Below, piece after piece: positions 44,994-53,641 of a stretch of 64,000 nt of DNA; positions within the stretch are counted from its first letter, which is position 1; the number at the start of each line of letters is the position of its first letter. The stretch lies in contig NZ_BMWT01000002.1 of NCBI RefSeq assembly GCF_014651375.1, positions 811,477-875,476 on the forward strand, in the 5' to 3' direction. The position numbers were made by a program, and so were the translations under genes. Under the pieces are notes generated by a model, which made no database searches, was not told the origin of the DNA, and saw only the letters and a program-made list of their open reading frames with translations. The DNA comes from Tateyamaria omphalii (GTDB lineage Bacteria; Pseudomonadota; Alphaproteobacteria; Rhodobacterales; Rhodobacteraceae).

Positions 44994-46318
44994 TGCCCTA
45001 CGAGATGATCGCTACGCTCATGTTCTCGTCCATGATGCTCATGCTGCTGACGGGGCAGCGCGTCTTTGGTGCCATCGGGTTCATCGCGGTTGTGGCGGCC
45101 CTCCTGCTGTGGGGTGACCGCGGGGGATATGACATCGGCTTTGCCGCGGCGATGAAATTAATGAAGTGGTACCCGCTGCTCACCCTGCCGATGTTCATCT
45201 TCATGGGGTATGTGCTGAGCGAATCCAAAATCGCCGATGACCTCTATCGCATGTTCCATGTCTGGATGGGTGGTCTGCGGGGTGGCCTCGCCATTGGCAC
45301 CATCGGGTTGATGGTCCTGATCTCGGCCATGAACGGGTTGAGCGTGGCGGGTATGGCCATCGGTGCAACCATCGCCCTGCCCGAGCTTCTGAAACGCGGG
45401 TACGACAAGCGGATGGTCACGGGCGTGATCCAGGCCGGGTCATCCCTTGGCATTCTTGTGCCGCCTTCGGTGGTGCTGGTTCTATACGCGATGATTGCGC
45501 GGCAACCAGTCGGACAGCTCTGGCTGGCGGGCATCGTGCCAGGGCTGATGATGGCCGCAATGTTCATCGCATACATTGCGATTCGATGCCGTTTGAACCC
45601 TGCCCTTGGTCCGGTTCTGAGTGACGCGGATCGCGACATGCCCCGCGCCGAAAAACTGAAGCTGCTGCGCGCCGGGCTGCTGCCACTGATCATCTTCGCC
45701 GTGATGATGGTGCCTTTTGTCAACGGATGGACATCGCTGGTCGAAAGTTCGGCCATTGGTGCACTGGCGGCGTTTGCTGCGGCGATTCTGAAGGGTCGGA
45801 TGACCCGACAGGTTTTTGAGAACTCCGTGCGCAACACGCTGGGCATCACCTGCATGTTCATGTGGATCATCCTTGCCGCACTGGCCTTCGGCGCGGTGTT
45901 CGACGGTCTGGGTGCGGTGAAGGCCATCGAAAGCCTGTTTACCGAACGGCTGAACCTGAACCCTTGGATGATCCTGATCCTGATGCAGCTCAGCTTTATC
46001 CTGATGGGCACATTCCTAGATGATACTGCGATGCTTGTGATTGTTGCACCGCTCTATGTCCCGCTGGTCGGTGCGCTTGGGTTCGACCTGATCTGGTACG
46101 GCATCCTCTACACGATCACGACCCAGATTGCTTATATGACACCACCTTTCGGCTATAACCTGTTCCTGATGCGGGCCATGGCCCCGCCCGAGATCGCCCT
46201 GCGCGACATCTATGCTTCGATTACCCCATTTGTGCTTGTGATGGCGCTCGCGCTTGCGCTGGTCATGAGCTTCCCGGAGCTCGCCACATGGCTTCCAAAT
46301 TACGTTTACGGAAAATGA
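44993..46318 (+). CDS. TRAP transporter large permease (DctM type)
   Basis: This 441-residue ion-coupled transporter subunit has about twelve helices. It carries the DctM words 'LFTERLNLNPWMILILMQLS', 'FLDDTAMLVIVAPLYVPLVG' and 'TPPFGYNLFLMRAMAPPEI'. ATG 44993 is at homology and overlaps the small-permease stop; the ORF start at 44888 is out of place inside that gene. Uptake is sodium- or proton-driven in this family. Confidence 0.94.
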   Translation: MPYEMIATLMFSSMMLMLLTGQRVFGAIGFIAVVAALLLWGDRGGYDIGFAAAMKLMKWYPLLTLPMFIFMGYVLSESKIADDLYRMFHVWMGGLRGGLAIGTIGLMVLISAMNGLSVAGMAIGATIALPELLKRGYDKRMVTGVIQAGSSLGILVPPSVVLVLYAMIARQPVGQLWLAGIVPGLMMAAMFIAYIAIRCRLNPALGPVLSDADRDMPRAEKLKLLRAGLLPLIIFAVMMVPFVNGWTSLVESSAIGALAAFAAAILKGRMTRQVFENSVRNTLGITCMFMWIILAALAFGAVFDGLGAVKAIESLFTERLNLNPWMILILMQLSFILMGTFLDDTAMLVIVAPLYVPLVGALGFDLIWYGILYTITTQIAYMTPPFGYNLFLMRAMAPPEIALRDIYASITPFVLVMALALALVMSFPELATWLPNYVYGK

Positions 46319-46364
46319 ATTCATAAGCCGGGCCAACCGGCACCAACCAACTAGGAGTAAAACT

Positions 46365-47399
46365 ATGACAACAAGACGTAAGTTTATCCAAGGGGCTGCC
46401 ATCGCAGCACCGGCGGCGACACTGGCCGCCCCTGCACTGGCGCAAAGCACAATCAAGTGGCGGATGCAGACCTATGCTGGGGCGGCACTGGCGGCCGAGG
46501 TGATCGACCCGGCGATCAAGATGTTCAACGAGATTGCAGGCGACCGTATGCAGATCGAACTGTTCTATGCCGATCAACTGGTGCCGACGGGCGAGCTGTT
46601 CCAGGCCATGCAACGCGGCACAATTGACGCCGTGCAATCGGATGATGACTCGATGGCCTCACCCACCGAAGTCACCGTGTTTGGCGGCTACTTCCCCTTT
46701 GGATCGCGCTATTCGCTCGACGTCCCGGTCCTCTTCAACCGCTACGGCCTGAACGAAATCTGGGCCGAGGAATACGCGGCTGTTGGCGTGAAACATGTCA
46801 GCGCCGGTGCGTGGGACCCCTGCCACTTTGCCACCAAGGACCCGATCCGCAGCCTGGAAGATCTGAAAGGTAAACGGATCTTCACCTTCCCCACAGCCGG
46901 GCGGTTCCTGAGCCAGTTCGGCGTCGTGCCCGTGAACCTGCCATGGGAAGATATCGAGGTCGCGGTGCAGACGGGCGAGCTGGACGGCATCGCATGGTCG
47001 GGCATCACCGAAGATTATACCGTCGGCTGGGCAGACGTGACCAACTACTTCCTGACCAACAACATCTCGGGCGCATGGATCGGCCACTTCTTTGCCAACA
47101 TGGACCGCTGGAACGACTTGCCGGAAGACCTGCAGAAGCTGTTCCAGGTGTGCTGTGAACAGTCCCACTACTACCGCCAGCACTGGTACTGGGGGGGCGA
47201 AGCCGACCTGCGTGTGAACGGCACCAAGCTGGAGCTGACCACGATCCCGGACGAAGAATGGGCGCAAGTAGAAGATGCGGCGCAAGTCTTCTGGGAAGAG
47301 ATCGCCGCCGAAAGCGAGACAAAGCGCAAAGTGGTCGACATCTTCAAGAAGTACAACGCCGACATGGTCAAAGCCGGTCGCCCTTACCGCTACGGCTAA
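46365..47399 (+). CDS. TRAP transporter substrate-binding protein (DctP/TakP type)
   Basis: This 344-residue periplasmic binding protein has a twin-arginine leader ('MTTRRKFIQGAAIAAPAA') and a likely cleavage after 'AAPALA'. The binding-site region is 'RIFTFPTAGRFLSQFGVVPV', followed by 'NLPWEDIEVAVQTGELDGIA'. Unlike classical dctPQM order, the binding-protein gene follows the permeases. A small hairpin (46327-46341) precedes it and a strong one (47411-47432) follows. The substrate class is uncertain; nearby enzymes point to an amine or amino alcohol, although TakP-type proteins usually bind organic acids. Confidence 0.92.
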   Translation: MTTRRKFIQGAAIAAPAATLAAPALAQSTIKWRMQTYAGAALAAEVIDPAIKMFNEIAGDRMQIELFYADQLVPTGELFQAMQRGTIDAVQSDDDSMASPTEVTVFGGYFPFGSRYSLDVPVLFNRYGLNEIWAEEYAAVGVKHVSAGAWDPCHFATKDPIRSLEDLKGKRIFTFPTAGRFLSQFGVVPVNLPWEDIEVAVQTGELDGIAWSGITEDYTVGWADVTNYFLTNNISGAWIGHFFANMDRWNDLPEDLQKLFQVCCEQSHYYRQHWYWGGEADLRVNGTKLELTTIPDEEWAQVEDAAQVFWEEIAAESETKRKVVDIFKKYNADMVKAGRPYRYG

Positions 47400-47410
47400 G
47401 CAAACTGCAT

Positions 47411-47432
47411 GGGGGCGGATCGCACCGCCCCC
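47411..47432 (+). terminator. Strong hairpin after the TRAP binding-protein gene
   Basis: GGGGGCGG (47411-47418) pairs perfectly with CCGCCCCC (47425-47432) across six bases. There is only a short T pair afterwards, so it is more likely an attenuator or mRNA-stabilising end than a full terminator. It lies 25 bases before the GS-like gene. Confidence 0.55.
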
Positions 47433-47456
47433 TTCACCACCAAGAAAGAGACGCAC

Positions 47457-48821
47457 ATGCCGGGATTGTTGAGTTTTGATGACCTCAAGTCGAAGGTCAA
47501 AGACGGATCTATCGACACCGTTCTGACCTGTTTTCCGGACATGCAGGGCCGCCTGATGGGCAAGCGGTTCCACGCGGTGAACTTCGTGGAAACGTCGTTC
47601 AAGGAAACCCATTGCTGCAACTACCTGCTGGCCACGGACCTCGAAATGGCCACCCCGGACGGCTACGCCGCATCAAGCTGGGAAGGTGGGTACGGCGACT
47701 ACATCATGGCGCCCGACCTTGGCACCATCCGTCTGGTCCCGTGGTTGGACGGCACCGCCATGGTCCTGTGTGACATCCTTGATCACCACACCCACGCGCC
47801 GGTGCCGCACGCCCCGCGCCAGGTTTTGAAACGTCAGATCGAGCGGCTGAAAGCCCTTGGCTATGACGCGATGATGGCGACCGAACTGGAGTTTTTTCTG
47901 TTCGAACAAAGTTTTGATGACATCCGCAAGGGCGGCTTCCGCGATCTGACCCCGATCAGCGGCTACAACGAAGATTACCATATTCTCCAGACCACCAAGG
48001 AAGAGGGCGTCATGCGCCCCATCCGCAATCATCTTTTTGCCGCCGGACTGCCCGTTGAGAATTCCAAGGGTGAGGCCGAGGCCGGTCAGGAAGAGCTGAA
48101 CATCCGCTACGCAAACGCACTGGACTGCGCCGATCATCACACGATTGCCAAGAATGCGATCAAGGAAATCGCGTGGCAACAGGGGCATGCCGCGACCTTC
48201 CTGCCCAAATGGGACCACACCAAGGTGGGCAGTTCGTCCCACGTCCACCAGTCACTCTGGAAGGATGGCACCCCGGCATTCTATGACCCCGACGCCGCAT
48301 TGGGAAAATCCAAGCTGATGGATCACTACATGGCGGGCCTGATCGCCTATGCGCCCGACTACACCTTCTTTCTGGCCCCCTACATCAACAGCTACAAACG
48401 TTTTGCCAAGGGCACGTTCGCCCCGACCAAGACTGTCTGGTCCGTAGACAACCGCACCGCCGGGTTCCGTCTGTGCGGGGACGGCACCAAGGGTGTCCGC
48501 GTGGAATGCCGCATCGGCGGCAGCGATCTGAACCCATATCTGGCCCAGGCCGCCATGCTTGCGGCGGGCATCAAGGGCATCGAAGATCAGATGACACTCG
48601 CACCGCCAACCACCGGCGACGTGTACGATGCGGCTGACGCACAGGACATTCCGCAGACATTGCGCGCTGCGACTGAAACGCTGCGCAAGTCGGCCTTTCT
48701 CAAGGAAGCCTTTGGCGAAGACGTTGTTGCCCACTACACGCGCTGTGCCGAGTGGGAACAGGAAGAATACGACCGCGTGGTGACAGATTGGGAAATCGCC
48801 CGTGGCTTTGAAAGGGCCTGA
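47457..48821 (+). CDS. Glutamine synthetase family protein (gamma-glutamylamine/amide synthetase-like)
   Basis: This 454-residue protein of the GlnA/PuuA family probably ligates glutamate to an amine using ATP. The metal and glutamate sites are visible: 'MATELEFFLFEQSF', 'ENSKGEAEAGQEELNIRYAN', 'KVGSSSHVHQSLWKDGTPAF' and 'DNRTAGFRLCGDG'. The canonical ammonia-site 'NRSAACRIP' word is replaced, consistent with a non-ammonia amine. ATG 47457 begins at homology. Placement with an aldehyde dehydrogenase, an iron alcohol dehydrogenase and an amidohydrolase suggests gamma-glutamylation of an amine or amino alcohol before oxidation. Confidence 0.85.
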   Translation: MPGLLSFDDLKSKVKDGSIDTVLTCFPDMQGRLMGKRFHAVNFVETSFKETHCCNYLLATDLEMATPDGYAASSWEGGYGDYIMAPDLGTIRLVPWLDGTAMVLCDILDHHTHAPVPHAPRQVLKRQIERLKALGYDAMMATELEFFLFEQSFDDIRKGGFRDLTPISGYNEDYHILQTTKEEGVMRPIRNHLFAAGLPVENSKGEAEAGQEELNIRYANALDCADHHTIAKNAIKEIAWQQGHAATFLPKWDHTKVGSSSHVHQSLWKDGTPAFYDPDAALGKSKLMDHYMAGLIAYAPDYTFFLAPYINSYKRFAKGTFAPTKTVWSVDNRTAGFRLCGDGTKGVRVECRIGGSDLNPYLAQAAMLAAGIKGIEDQMTLAPPTTGDVYDAADAQDIPQTLRAATETLRKSAFLKEAFGEDVVAHYTRCAEWEQEEYDRVVTDWEIARGFERA

Positions 48822-48824
48822 CGC

Positions 48825-50192
48825 ATGATCCGTTGCATTTCACCCATTGATGGTTCGGTCTATGCCGAGCGCCCCACCCTTTCTGCTGACGCGGCACATG
48901 CCGCCGTCGCCCGTGCCAAGGCGGCACAGGCCGACTGGGCAGCACGCCCGTTGGAAGATCGTATTGCCCTTGTGCAAGCAGGGGTCGCGAATGTGGGAAA
49001 GATGAACGAGCAGATCGTGCCCGAGCTGGCCCACCAGATGGGCCGCCCGATCCGCTACGGTGGCGAGTTTGGCGGCTTTGACGAACGCGCCAGCTACATG
49101 GCAAAGATCGCGCAGGACGCGCTCGCGGATATCGAAGTCGAAGACAGCGACAGCTTCCGCCGTGTCATCAAACGGGTGCCGCATGGCGTGGTTCTGGTCG
49201 TGGCACCTTGGAACTACCCGTACATGACGGCCATCAACACCGTGGCCCCCGCACTGATCGCGGGCAACACGGTGATGTTGAAACATGCCAGCCAAACACC
49301 CCTTGTCGGGGAACGCATGGCACAGGCCTTCCATGATGCAGGCATTCCAGAGGACGTGTTCCAAAACGTCTTTCTCGACCACCAGACAACATCTGACCTG
49401 ATCGCCGCGCGATCCTTCGGCTTCGTGAACTTCACCGGCTCGGTCAGCGGCGGGCAAGCGATCGAACGTGCGGCTGCGGGCACATTCACAGGCATCGGCC
49501 TGGAATTGGGCGGCAAAGACCCCGGCTATGTCTGCGATGACGCCGATCTGGATGCCGCCGCAGACACCCTCATTGACGGGGCCATGTTCAACTCGGGCCA
49601 ATGCTGTTGCGGGATTGAACGTATCTATGTCGCTGAACAGCATTTTGACGCCTTCGTGGAAAAGGCCGTGGCGATTGTGCGCGGATACACGCTGGGCAAC
49701 CCGCTTGACCCTGACACCACGCTGGGTCCCATGGCGCACAAGCGCTTTGCCGATGAAGTCCGCGCCCAGACAGCCGAAGCGATTGCCAATGGCGCAACGG
49801 CCCATATCGACCCCTTTGCCGAGGATGACGGGGGCGCCTACCTGACCCCGCAAATCCTCACCAACGTGACCCACGACATGCGGGTCATGCGCGACGAAAG
49901 CTTTGGCCCCGTGGTCGGCATCATGCCGGTCAAGAACGATGCCGAGGCGATCAAAATGATGAATGACAGCAATTTCGGTCTGACCGCATCCATCTGGACC
50001 CGCGACACCGCGCGCGCCGAAGCCATCGCAGACCAGATCGAAACCGGAACCGTTTTCATGAACCGCGCGGACTATCTTGACCCCGGGCTGTGCTGGACGG
50101 GCTGTAAAGACACCGGACGCGGAGGGGGTTTGTCGGTCATCGGCTATCACAACCTCACCCGTCCCAAATCCTTCCACCTGAAAAAGGCCTGA
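48825..50192 (+). CDS. Aldehyde dehydrogenase family protein
   Basis: This 455-residue NAD(P)-dependent aldehyde dehydrogenase has the catalytic glutamate motif 'LELGGKDPGYV' and the catalytic cysteine in 'NSGQCCCGIERIYV'. Cofactor-site words are 'APWNYPYMTAINTVAPALIA' and 'FTGSVSGGQAIERAA'. It begins three bases after the GS-like gene and ends four bases before the alcohol dehydrogenase. In the proposed pathway it oxidises a gamma-glutamyl aldehyde to the acid. Confidence 0.93.
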   Translation: MIRCISPIDGSVYAERPTLSADAAHAAVARAKAAQADWAARPLEDRIALVQAGVANVGKMNEQIVPELAHQMGRPIRYGGEFGGFDERASYMAKIAQDALADIEVEDSDSFRRVIKRVPHGVVLVVAPWNYPYMTAINTVAPALIAGNTVMLKHASQTPLVGERMAQAFHDAGIPEDVFQNVFLDHQTTSDLIAARSFGFVNFTGSVSGGQAIERAAAGTFTGIGLELGGKDPGYVCDDADLDAAADTLIDGAMFNSGQCCCGIERIYVAEQHFDAFVEKAVAIVRGYTLGNPLDPDTTLGPMAHKRFADEVRAQTAEAIANGATAHIDPFAEDDGGAYLTPQILTNVTHDMRVMRDESFGPVVGIMPVKNDAEAIKMMNDSNFGLTASIWTRDTARAEAIADQIETGTVFMNRADYLDPGLCWTGCKDTGRGGGLSVIGYHNLTRPKSFHLKKA

Positions 50193-50196
50193 CGCC

Positions 50197-51342
50197 ATGC
50201 CCCTGACTGCAAACTGGTCATACCCCACCGCAATCCGTTTCGGCGCAGGGCGCATTGCCGAGATTGCAGACGCCTGTTCTGCCGCGAACATCAAAAAACC
50301 GCTGCTCATCACAGATCGTGGCCTGGCGGATATGGAAATCACGACCAGAACGCTTGATTTGCTTGAGGCTGCGGGCCTTGGGCGCGCCCTCTTTGCAGAT
50401 GTCGATCCGAACCCGAACGAAAAGAATGCGGCCGCAGGCGTTCAGGCTTTCAAGGATGGTGGGCACGATGGCGTGGTCGCCTTTGGTGGTGGCTCCGGCC
50501 TCGATCTGGGCAAGCTTGTTGCCTTTCTCGCGGGGCAGACCCGGTCCCTTTGGGACTTCGAAGATATCGGTGACTGGTGGACCCGTGCCGATGCGGACGC
50601 AATTGCCCCGATCGTGGCGGTGCCCACCACGGCAGGCACCGGATCAGAAGTTGGCCGCGCCTCTGTCATCACCAATTCCGAGACTGAAGAGAAGAAGATC
50701 ATCTTCCATCCGAAATTCCTTCCGACCGTGGTGATCTGCGACCCGGAATTGACGGTCGGCATGCCCAAGTTCATCACGGCTGGCACCGGTTTGGATGCCT
50801 TTGCCCATTGCGTCGAGGCGTTCTGCTCGCCCCACTACCATCCCATGTCGCAAGGCATGGCGCTGGAAGGTATGCGACTGGTCAAAGACTACCTGCCGCG
50901 CGCCTATGCCGATGGCACCGATCTTGAGGCGCGGGCCCAGATGATGTCTGCCGCCGCGATGGGTGCGACAGCGTTCCAGAAGGGGCTGGGCGCAATTCAC
51001 GCCCTGTCTCATCCCATCGGCGCGATGTATCATACGCATCACGGTACGACGAACGCAGTCTGCATGCCTGCAGTGTTGCAGTTCAACAAGCCGGCAATCG
51101 CACAGATCATCGGACAAGCCTCCCGTTACCTGAACATCGAAGGGGGCTTTGACGGTTTTTGCGCATTTGTCGAAGACTTCAACGCATCGCTGGGCATTCC
51201 CCGAACGCTCACTGAAATGGGGATCGAGAACATTGACGTTGATCGTGTTGTAGCCAAAGCATTGAGCGATCCCAGCACAACCGGGAACCCTGTCGAAATG
51301 ACGGCTGAAAACACACGACGGCTCTTGGAGGCGTGTTGCTAG
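50197..51342 (+). CDS. Iron-containing alcohol dehydrogenase
   Basis: This 381-residue group III alcohol dehydrogenase has the NAD(P)-binding word 'AFGGGSGLDLGKLVAF', the 'PTTAGTGSEVG' motif, and iron ligands in 'GLDAFAHCVEAFCSPHYHPM' and 'IHALSHPIGAMYHTHHG' (one Asp and three His in the family). It is the last gene of the operon. In the proposed pathway it converts an alcohol to the aldehyde used by the neighbouring aldehyde dehydrogenase. Confidence 0.94.
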   Translation: MPLTANWSYPTAIRFGAGRIAEIADACSAANIKKPLLITDRGLADMEITTRTLDLLEAAGLGRALFADVDPNPNEKNAAAGVQAFKDGGHDGVVAFGGGSGLDLGKLVAFLAGQTRSLWDFEDIGDWWTRADADAIAPIVAVPTTAGTGSEVGRASVITNSETEEKKIIFHPKFLPTVVICDPELTVGMPKFITAGTGLDAFAHCVEAFCSPHYHPMSQGMALEGMRLVKDYLPRAYADGTDLEARAQMMSAAAMGATAFQKGLGAIHALSHPIGAMYHTHHGTTNAVCMPAVLQFNKPAIAQIIGQASRYLNIEGGFDGFCAFVEDFNASLGIPRTLTEMGIENIDVDRVVAKALSDPSTTGNPVEMTAENTRRLLEACC

Positions 51343-51640
51343 ACGCGCCTCACAATTGCCAAAACCGCACCCTTACTGACCAAAGTCGGAAACCCGATGC
51401 TGGGCATGGTCTCTTTGCCAAACCAGTTGGGCTTTATGCATTGTAACTAAGCCAAACCATTGAAACTGAGTAAGCAGGGTCTTGGGTGGTCGATCATTTC
51501 TTGTGACACGCCATTTTTCCGCGCGCCATCCAGGCCGTCCTCGTCCGTGATCCCATCAACGGAAGTGTTGCCTGTATCGCTCCGTTCCGTCTTAGAGCGA
51601 ACACACCTGTGCACTTCGACAACCTACAATAAGCCCGACC
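51343..51640. other. 298-base intergenic region, nothing recognised
   Basis: This lies between the end of the iron alcohol dehydrogenase gene and the end of the convergent azoreductase gene. A plus-strand frame at 51460-51723 has no family resemblance and overlaps the azoreductase gene. No terminator with a clear T-run is seen. Confidence 0.5.
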
Positions 51641-52234
51641 TCAGCGGAGCAAAGCCTCGATCTGGACATCAAGCTTATTCTGAATTGCAGGACCGTCGGT
51701 TACCGTCATATCTGCGGCAATGACTGTCACATCGGCAATGCCTAAAAAGCCCAAAACATGCTTCAAATAAGGCGTGGCGAAATCCATCGGCCCACCGACC
51801 GGCGTCTCCCCCGTTGCAACAATGAGATACGCAATCTTGCCAGTAGCAAGGCCAACATAAGTGTGTTCCGGGTCAGGACGGAAAGTCAGGCCGGGGCGGG
51901 CAATTTGGTCGATCCATGTTTTCAACGCACCGGGGATGTTGAAATTATACATCGACACAGACAGGACAAGGATGTCTGCATCAAGCACTTCCTTGGCCAA
52001 CGCATCAGATATCGCCAACGTCTCGTGCTGGACGGTCGACCTGACATCAGCTGATGTAAAGCTCGCTTCGATCCAGTCTTCAGTCAAAAAGGTAGCTTCA
52101 GCCACAGCCTCTCGTGTGAGGACGGTGGCACCTTCGTGACGGGCCAATAGCGCTGCGACAACCATCTCGCCGCCTGCACGGGAGGTTGATCCAGTTGCAC
52201 GAGCGCTAGAATTCACGTGGAGGATTCTTGTCAT
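51641..52234 (-). CDS. azoR: FMN-dependent NADH-azoreductase family protein
   Basis: This 197-residue flavodoxin-fold quinone/azo reductase has the N-terminal phosphate-binding segment 'ILHVNSSARATGSTSRAGG' and the FMN motif 'VSMYNFNIPGALKTWIDQI' with 'ARPGLTF'. It probably detoxifies quinones or electrophiles in the cytoplasm. It is the last gene of a minus-strand run divergent from a LysR regulator. Confidence 0.9.
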   Translation of the reverse strand: MTRILHVNSSARATGSTSRAGGEMVVAALLARHEGATVLTREAVAEATFLTEDWIEASFTSADVRSTVQHETLAISDALAKEVLDADILVLSVSMYNFNIPGALKTWIDQIARPGLTFRPDPEHTYVGLATGKIAYLIVATGETPVGGPMDFATPYLKHVLGFLGIADVTVIAADMTVTDGPAIQNKLDVQIEALLR

Positions 52235-52290
52235 GGGAACTTCCAGTCTGAGGGTTAAGCAATGAAGGAGGTTGGTTTGATCGAAAGAGG

Positions 52291-52719
52291 CTAGTGAGCC
52301 ATTTTCTCGATCAGCTCGATCCGGTAACCGTCCCGGTCTTCGATGAAAGAGATTACCTCTTTCACCCCGGTTTCTTCCGGAGCGAATGTCATCGGTCCGG
52401 CCGCACGCACCACTTTGACACCAAGCGAAAGCAGGTGTCTTTCCATCGCATGGATGTCATCGACCTCCAGCGCGATGTGGCCATAGGCGGTGCCCAGATC
52501 ATAAGGGTTGTCGTCCCAGTTATAGGTCAGTTCGATCACTGCATCAGAAGTGGCATCGCCATAGCCAATGAAGACCAAGGTGAAACGGCCTTCGGGGAAG
52601 GTCTCGCGGCGCATCTCATGCATGCCGAGAGCCTCTTGGTAGAACTTCAAGGAGCGATCCAGATCTCGAACGCGCAGCATCGTGTAGAGGATGCGGTTTG
52701 GAACAGGTGTTGCGGTCAT
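52291..52719 (-). CDS. Glyoxalase I-like (lactoylglutathione lyase family) protein
   Basis: This 142-residue protein aligns by eye with GloA, which isomerises the methylglyoxal-glutathione hemithioacetal. The order 'TMLRVRDLDRSLKFYQEALG', 'AVIELTYNW', 'GHIALEVDD' and 'YRIELIEK' supplies the Glu, His and Glu ligands. The first ligand, His in GloA ('LLHTMLRV'), is Tyr here ('ILYTMLRV', codon TAC). This may alter metal binding or activity. ATG 52719 is the natural start. Confidence 0.87.
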   Translation of the reverse strand: MTATPVPNRILYTMLRVRDLDRSLKFYQEALGMHEMRRETFPEGRFTLVFIGYGDATSDAVIELTYNWDDNPYDLGTAYGHIALEVDDIHAMERHLLSLGVKVVRAAGPMTFAPEETGVKEVISFIEDRDGYRIELIEKMAH

Positions 52720-52728
52720 ATGGGAGGC

Positions 52729-53622
52729 CTATTGATTATCGGTACGTCTTTTTGCGGGAACAGATTGCGCAACCGGGCGGGCCGGGTCCTGTTTCCAGAC
52801 GGCAAACGAGCCATCAAAGAGGGTCCCAACGGCTCCGATCTGATGCAGGGCCAAGAGAATCACAGTGGCCGCATAACCCGACCCACATGATGCGATCAGC
52901 GGCATGGTTTTCCACGCTGGTGCAAGCTCAGACAAAGTCGCCTTGATGTCGTTATCGCCTAGGAACAGGCCCGTATCTGGGTCCAGCATTGCGCTGAATG
53001 GCACATTGAAGGCGCCGGGAATGTGCCCGGTGCGTGGGTCCTCCGGCTTGCCAGCAAAATTGCTCGGACCCCGCGCATCAATCACGCAGGCCGTGTCTTT
53101 TTGCGCCAGAAAACCGTCCAAATCGATCTTCAGACCGGCATTCAGCTTCGGGACAAGGGTGCCAGGCGCGTAAACTGTCAGCTCGCTGGAAATGGGCAAT
53201 CCCTGCGCAGACCAATGGGCCCAACCGCCGTTCAAAACGCGCACATTCGTGACGCCCCAATGACGCATGGCCAACCAGATACGCCCGGCCTGCATGTGAG
53301 ACGAGCTATCGTAGAGCACGACAAGGTCGCGGGCGTTTACTCCGAGAGTCACAAAGGACCTTTTTGCCAGGTCTTCATCAGCAATGTCAGCCAGTCCGGG
53401 GGCAACATCCTGCGCGATGAAGTGTTCGGTCCAGTCGAGGAAGGCCGCGCCCGGAATGTGCCCCTTTGCGTAGTCCTCGGGCAAGGCCCGCTCCGGTGTC
53501 GACCATGTACCACGTACGTCAAAGACCTTTACGTCTGGCGCGCCGAGCAACTTGCGCAGTTGTTCTGCCGAAATCAGGGGCGAGTGGGCGTCTATCACGC
53601 CGCGCCAATCCATAGTGTTCAT
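52729..53622 (-). CDS. sseA: Sulfurtransferase, tandem rhodanese (3-mercaptopyruvate sulfurtransferase type)
   Basis: This 297-residue protein has two rhodanese domains. The C-terminal one has the active-site loop 'LIASCGSGYAATV' (CGSGYA in place of the more common CGSGVTA). The N-terminal domain ends in 'VVLYDSSSHMQAGRIWLAM' and 'HWGVTNVRVLNGGWAHW', typical of the TST/MST family. ATG 53622 has AAAGGG at suitable distance; the ORF start at 53718 overlaps the next gene. It transfers sulfane sulfur in the cytoplasm. Confidence 0.92.
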   Translation of the reverse strand: MNTMDWRGVIDAHSPLISAEQLRKLLGAPDVKVFDVRGTWSTPERALPEDYAKGHIPGAAFLDWTEHFIAQDVAPGLADIADEDLAKRSFVTLGVNARDLVVLYDSSSHMQAGRIWLAMRHWGVTNVRVLNGGWAHWSAQGLPISSELTVYAPGTLVPKLNAGLKIDLDGFLAQKDTACVIDARGPSNFAGKPEDPRTGHIPGAFNVPFSAMLDPDTGLFLGDNDIKATLSELAPAWKTMPLIASCGSGYAATVILLALHQIGAVGTLFDGSFAVWKQDPARPVAQSVPAKRRTDNQ

Positions 53623-53641
53623 ATGACTAGCCCTTTCTGAA

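Noticed and set aside
46659..47612. 317-codon minus-strand frame opposite the TRAP binding-protein gene
   Set aside because: Antisense shadow; crosses the real gene boundary and the hairpin.
48840..50342. 500-codon minus-strand open frame antisense to the aldehyde dehydrogenase gene
   Set aside because: It mirrors a clear family gene on the plus strand, has no recognisable protein motif, and is a common artefact of GC-rich codon use.
51460..51723. 87-codon plus-strand frame before the azoreductase gene
   Set aside because: Runs into the convergent azoreductase gene and shows no family resemblance.
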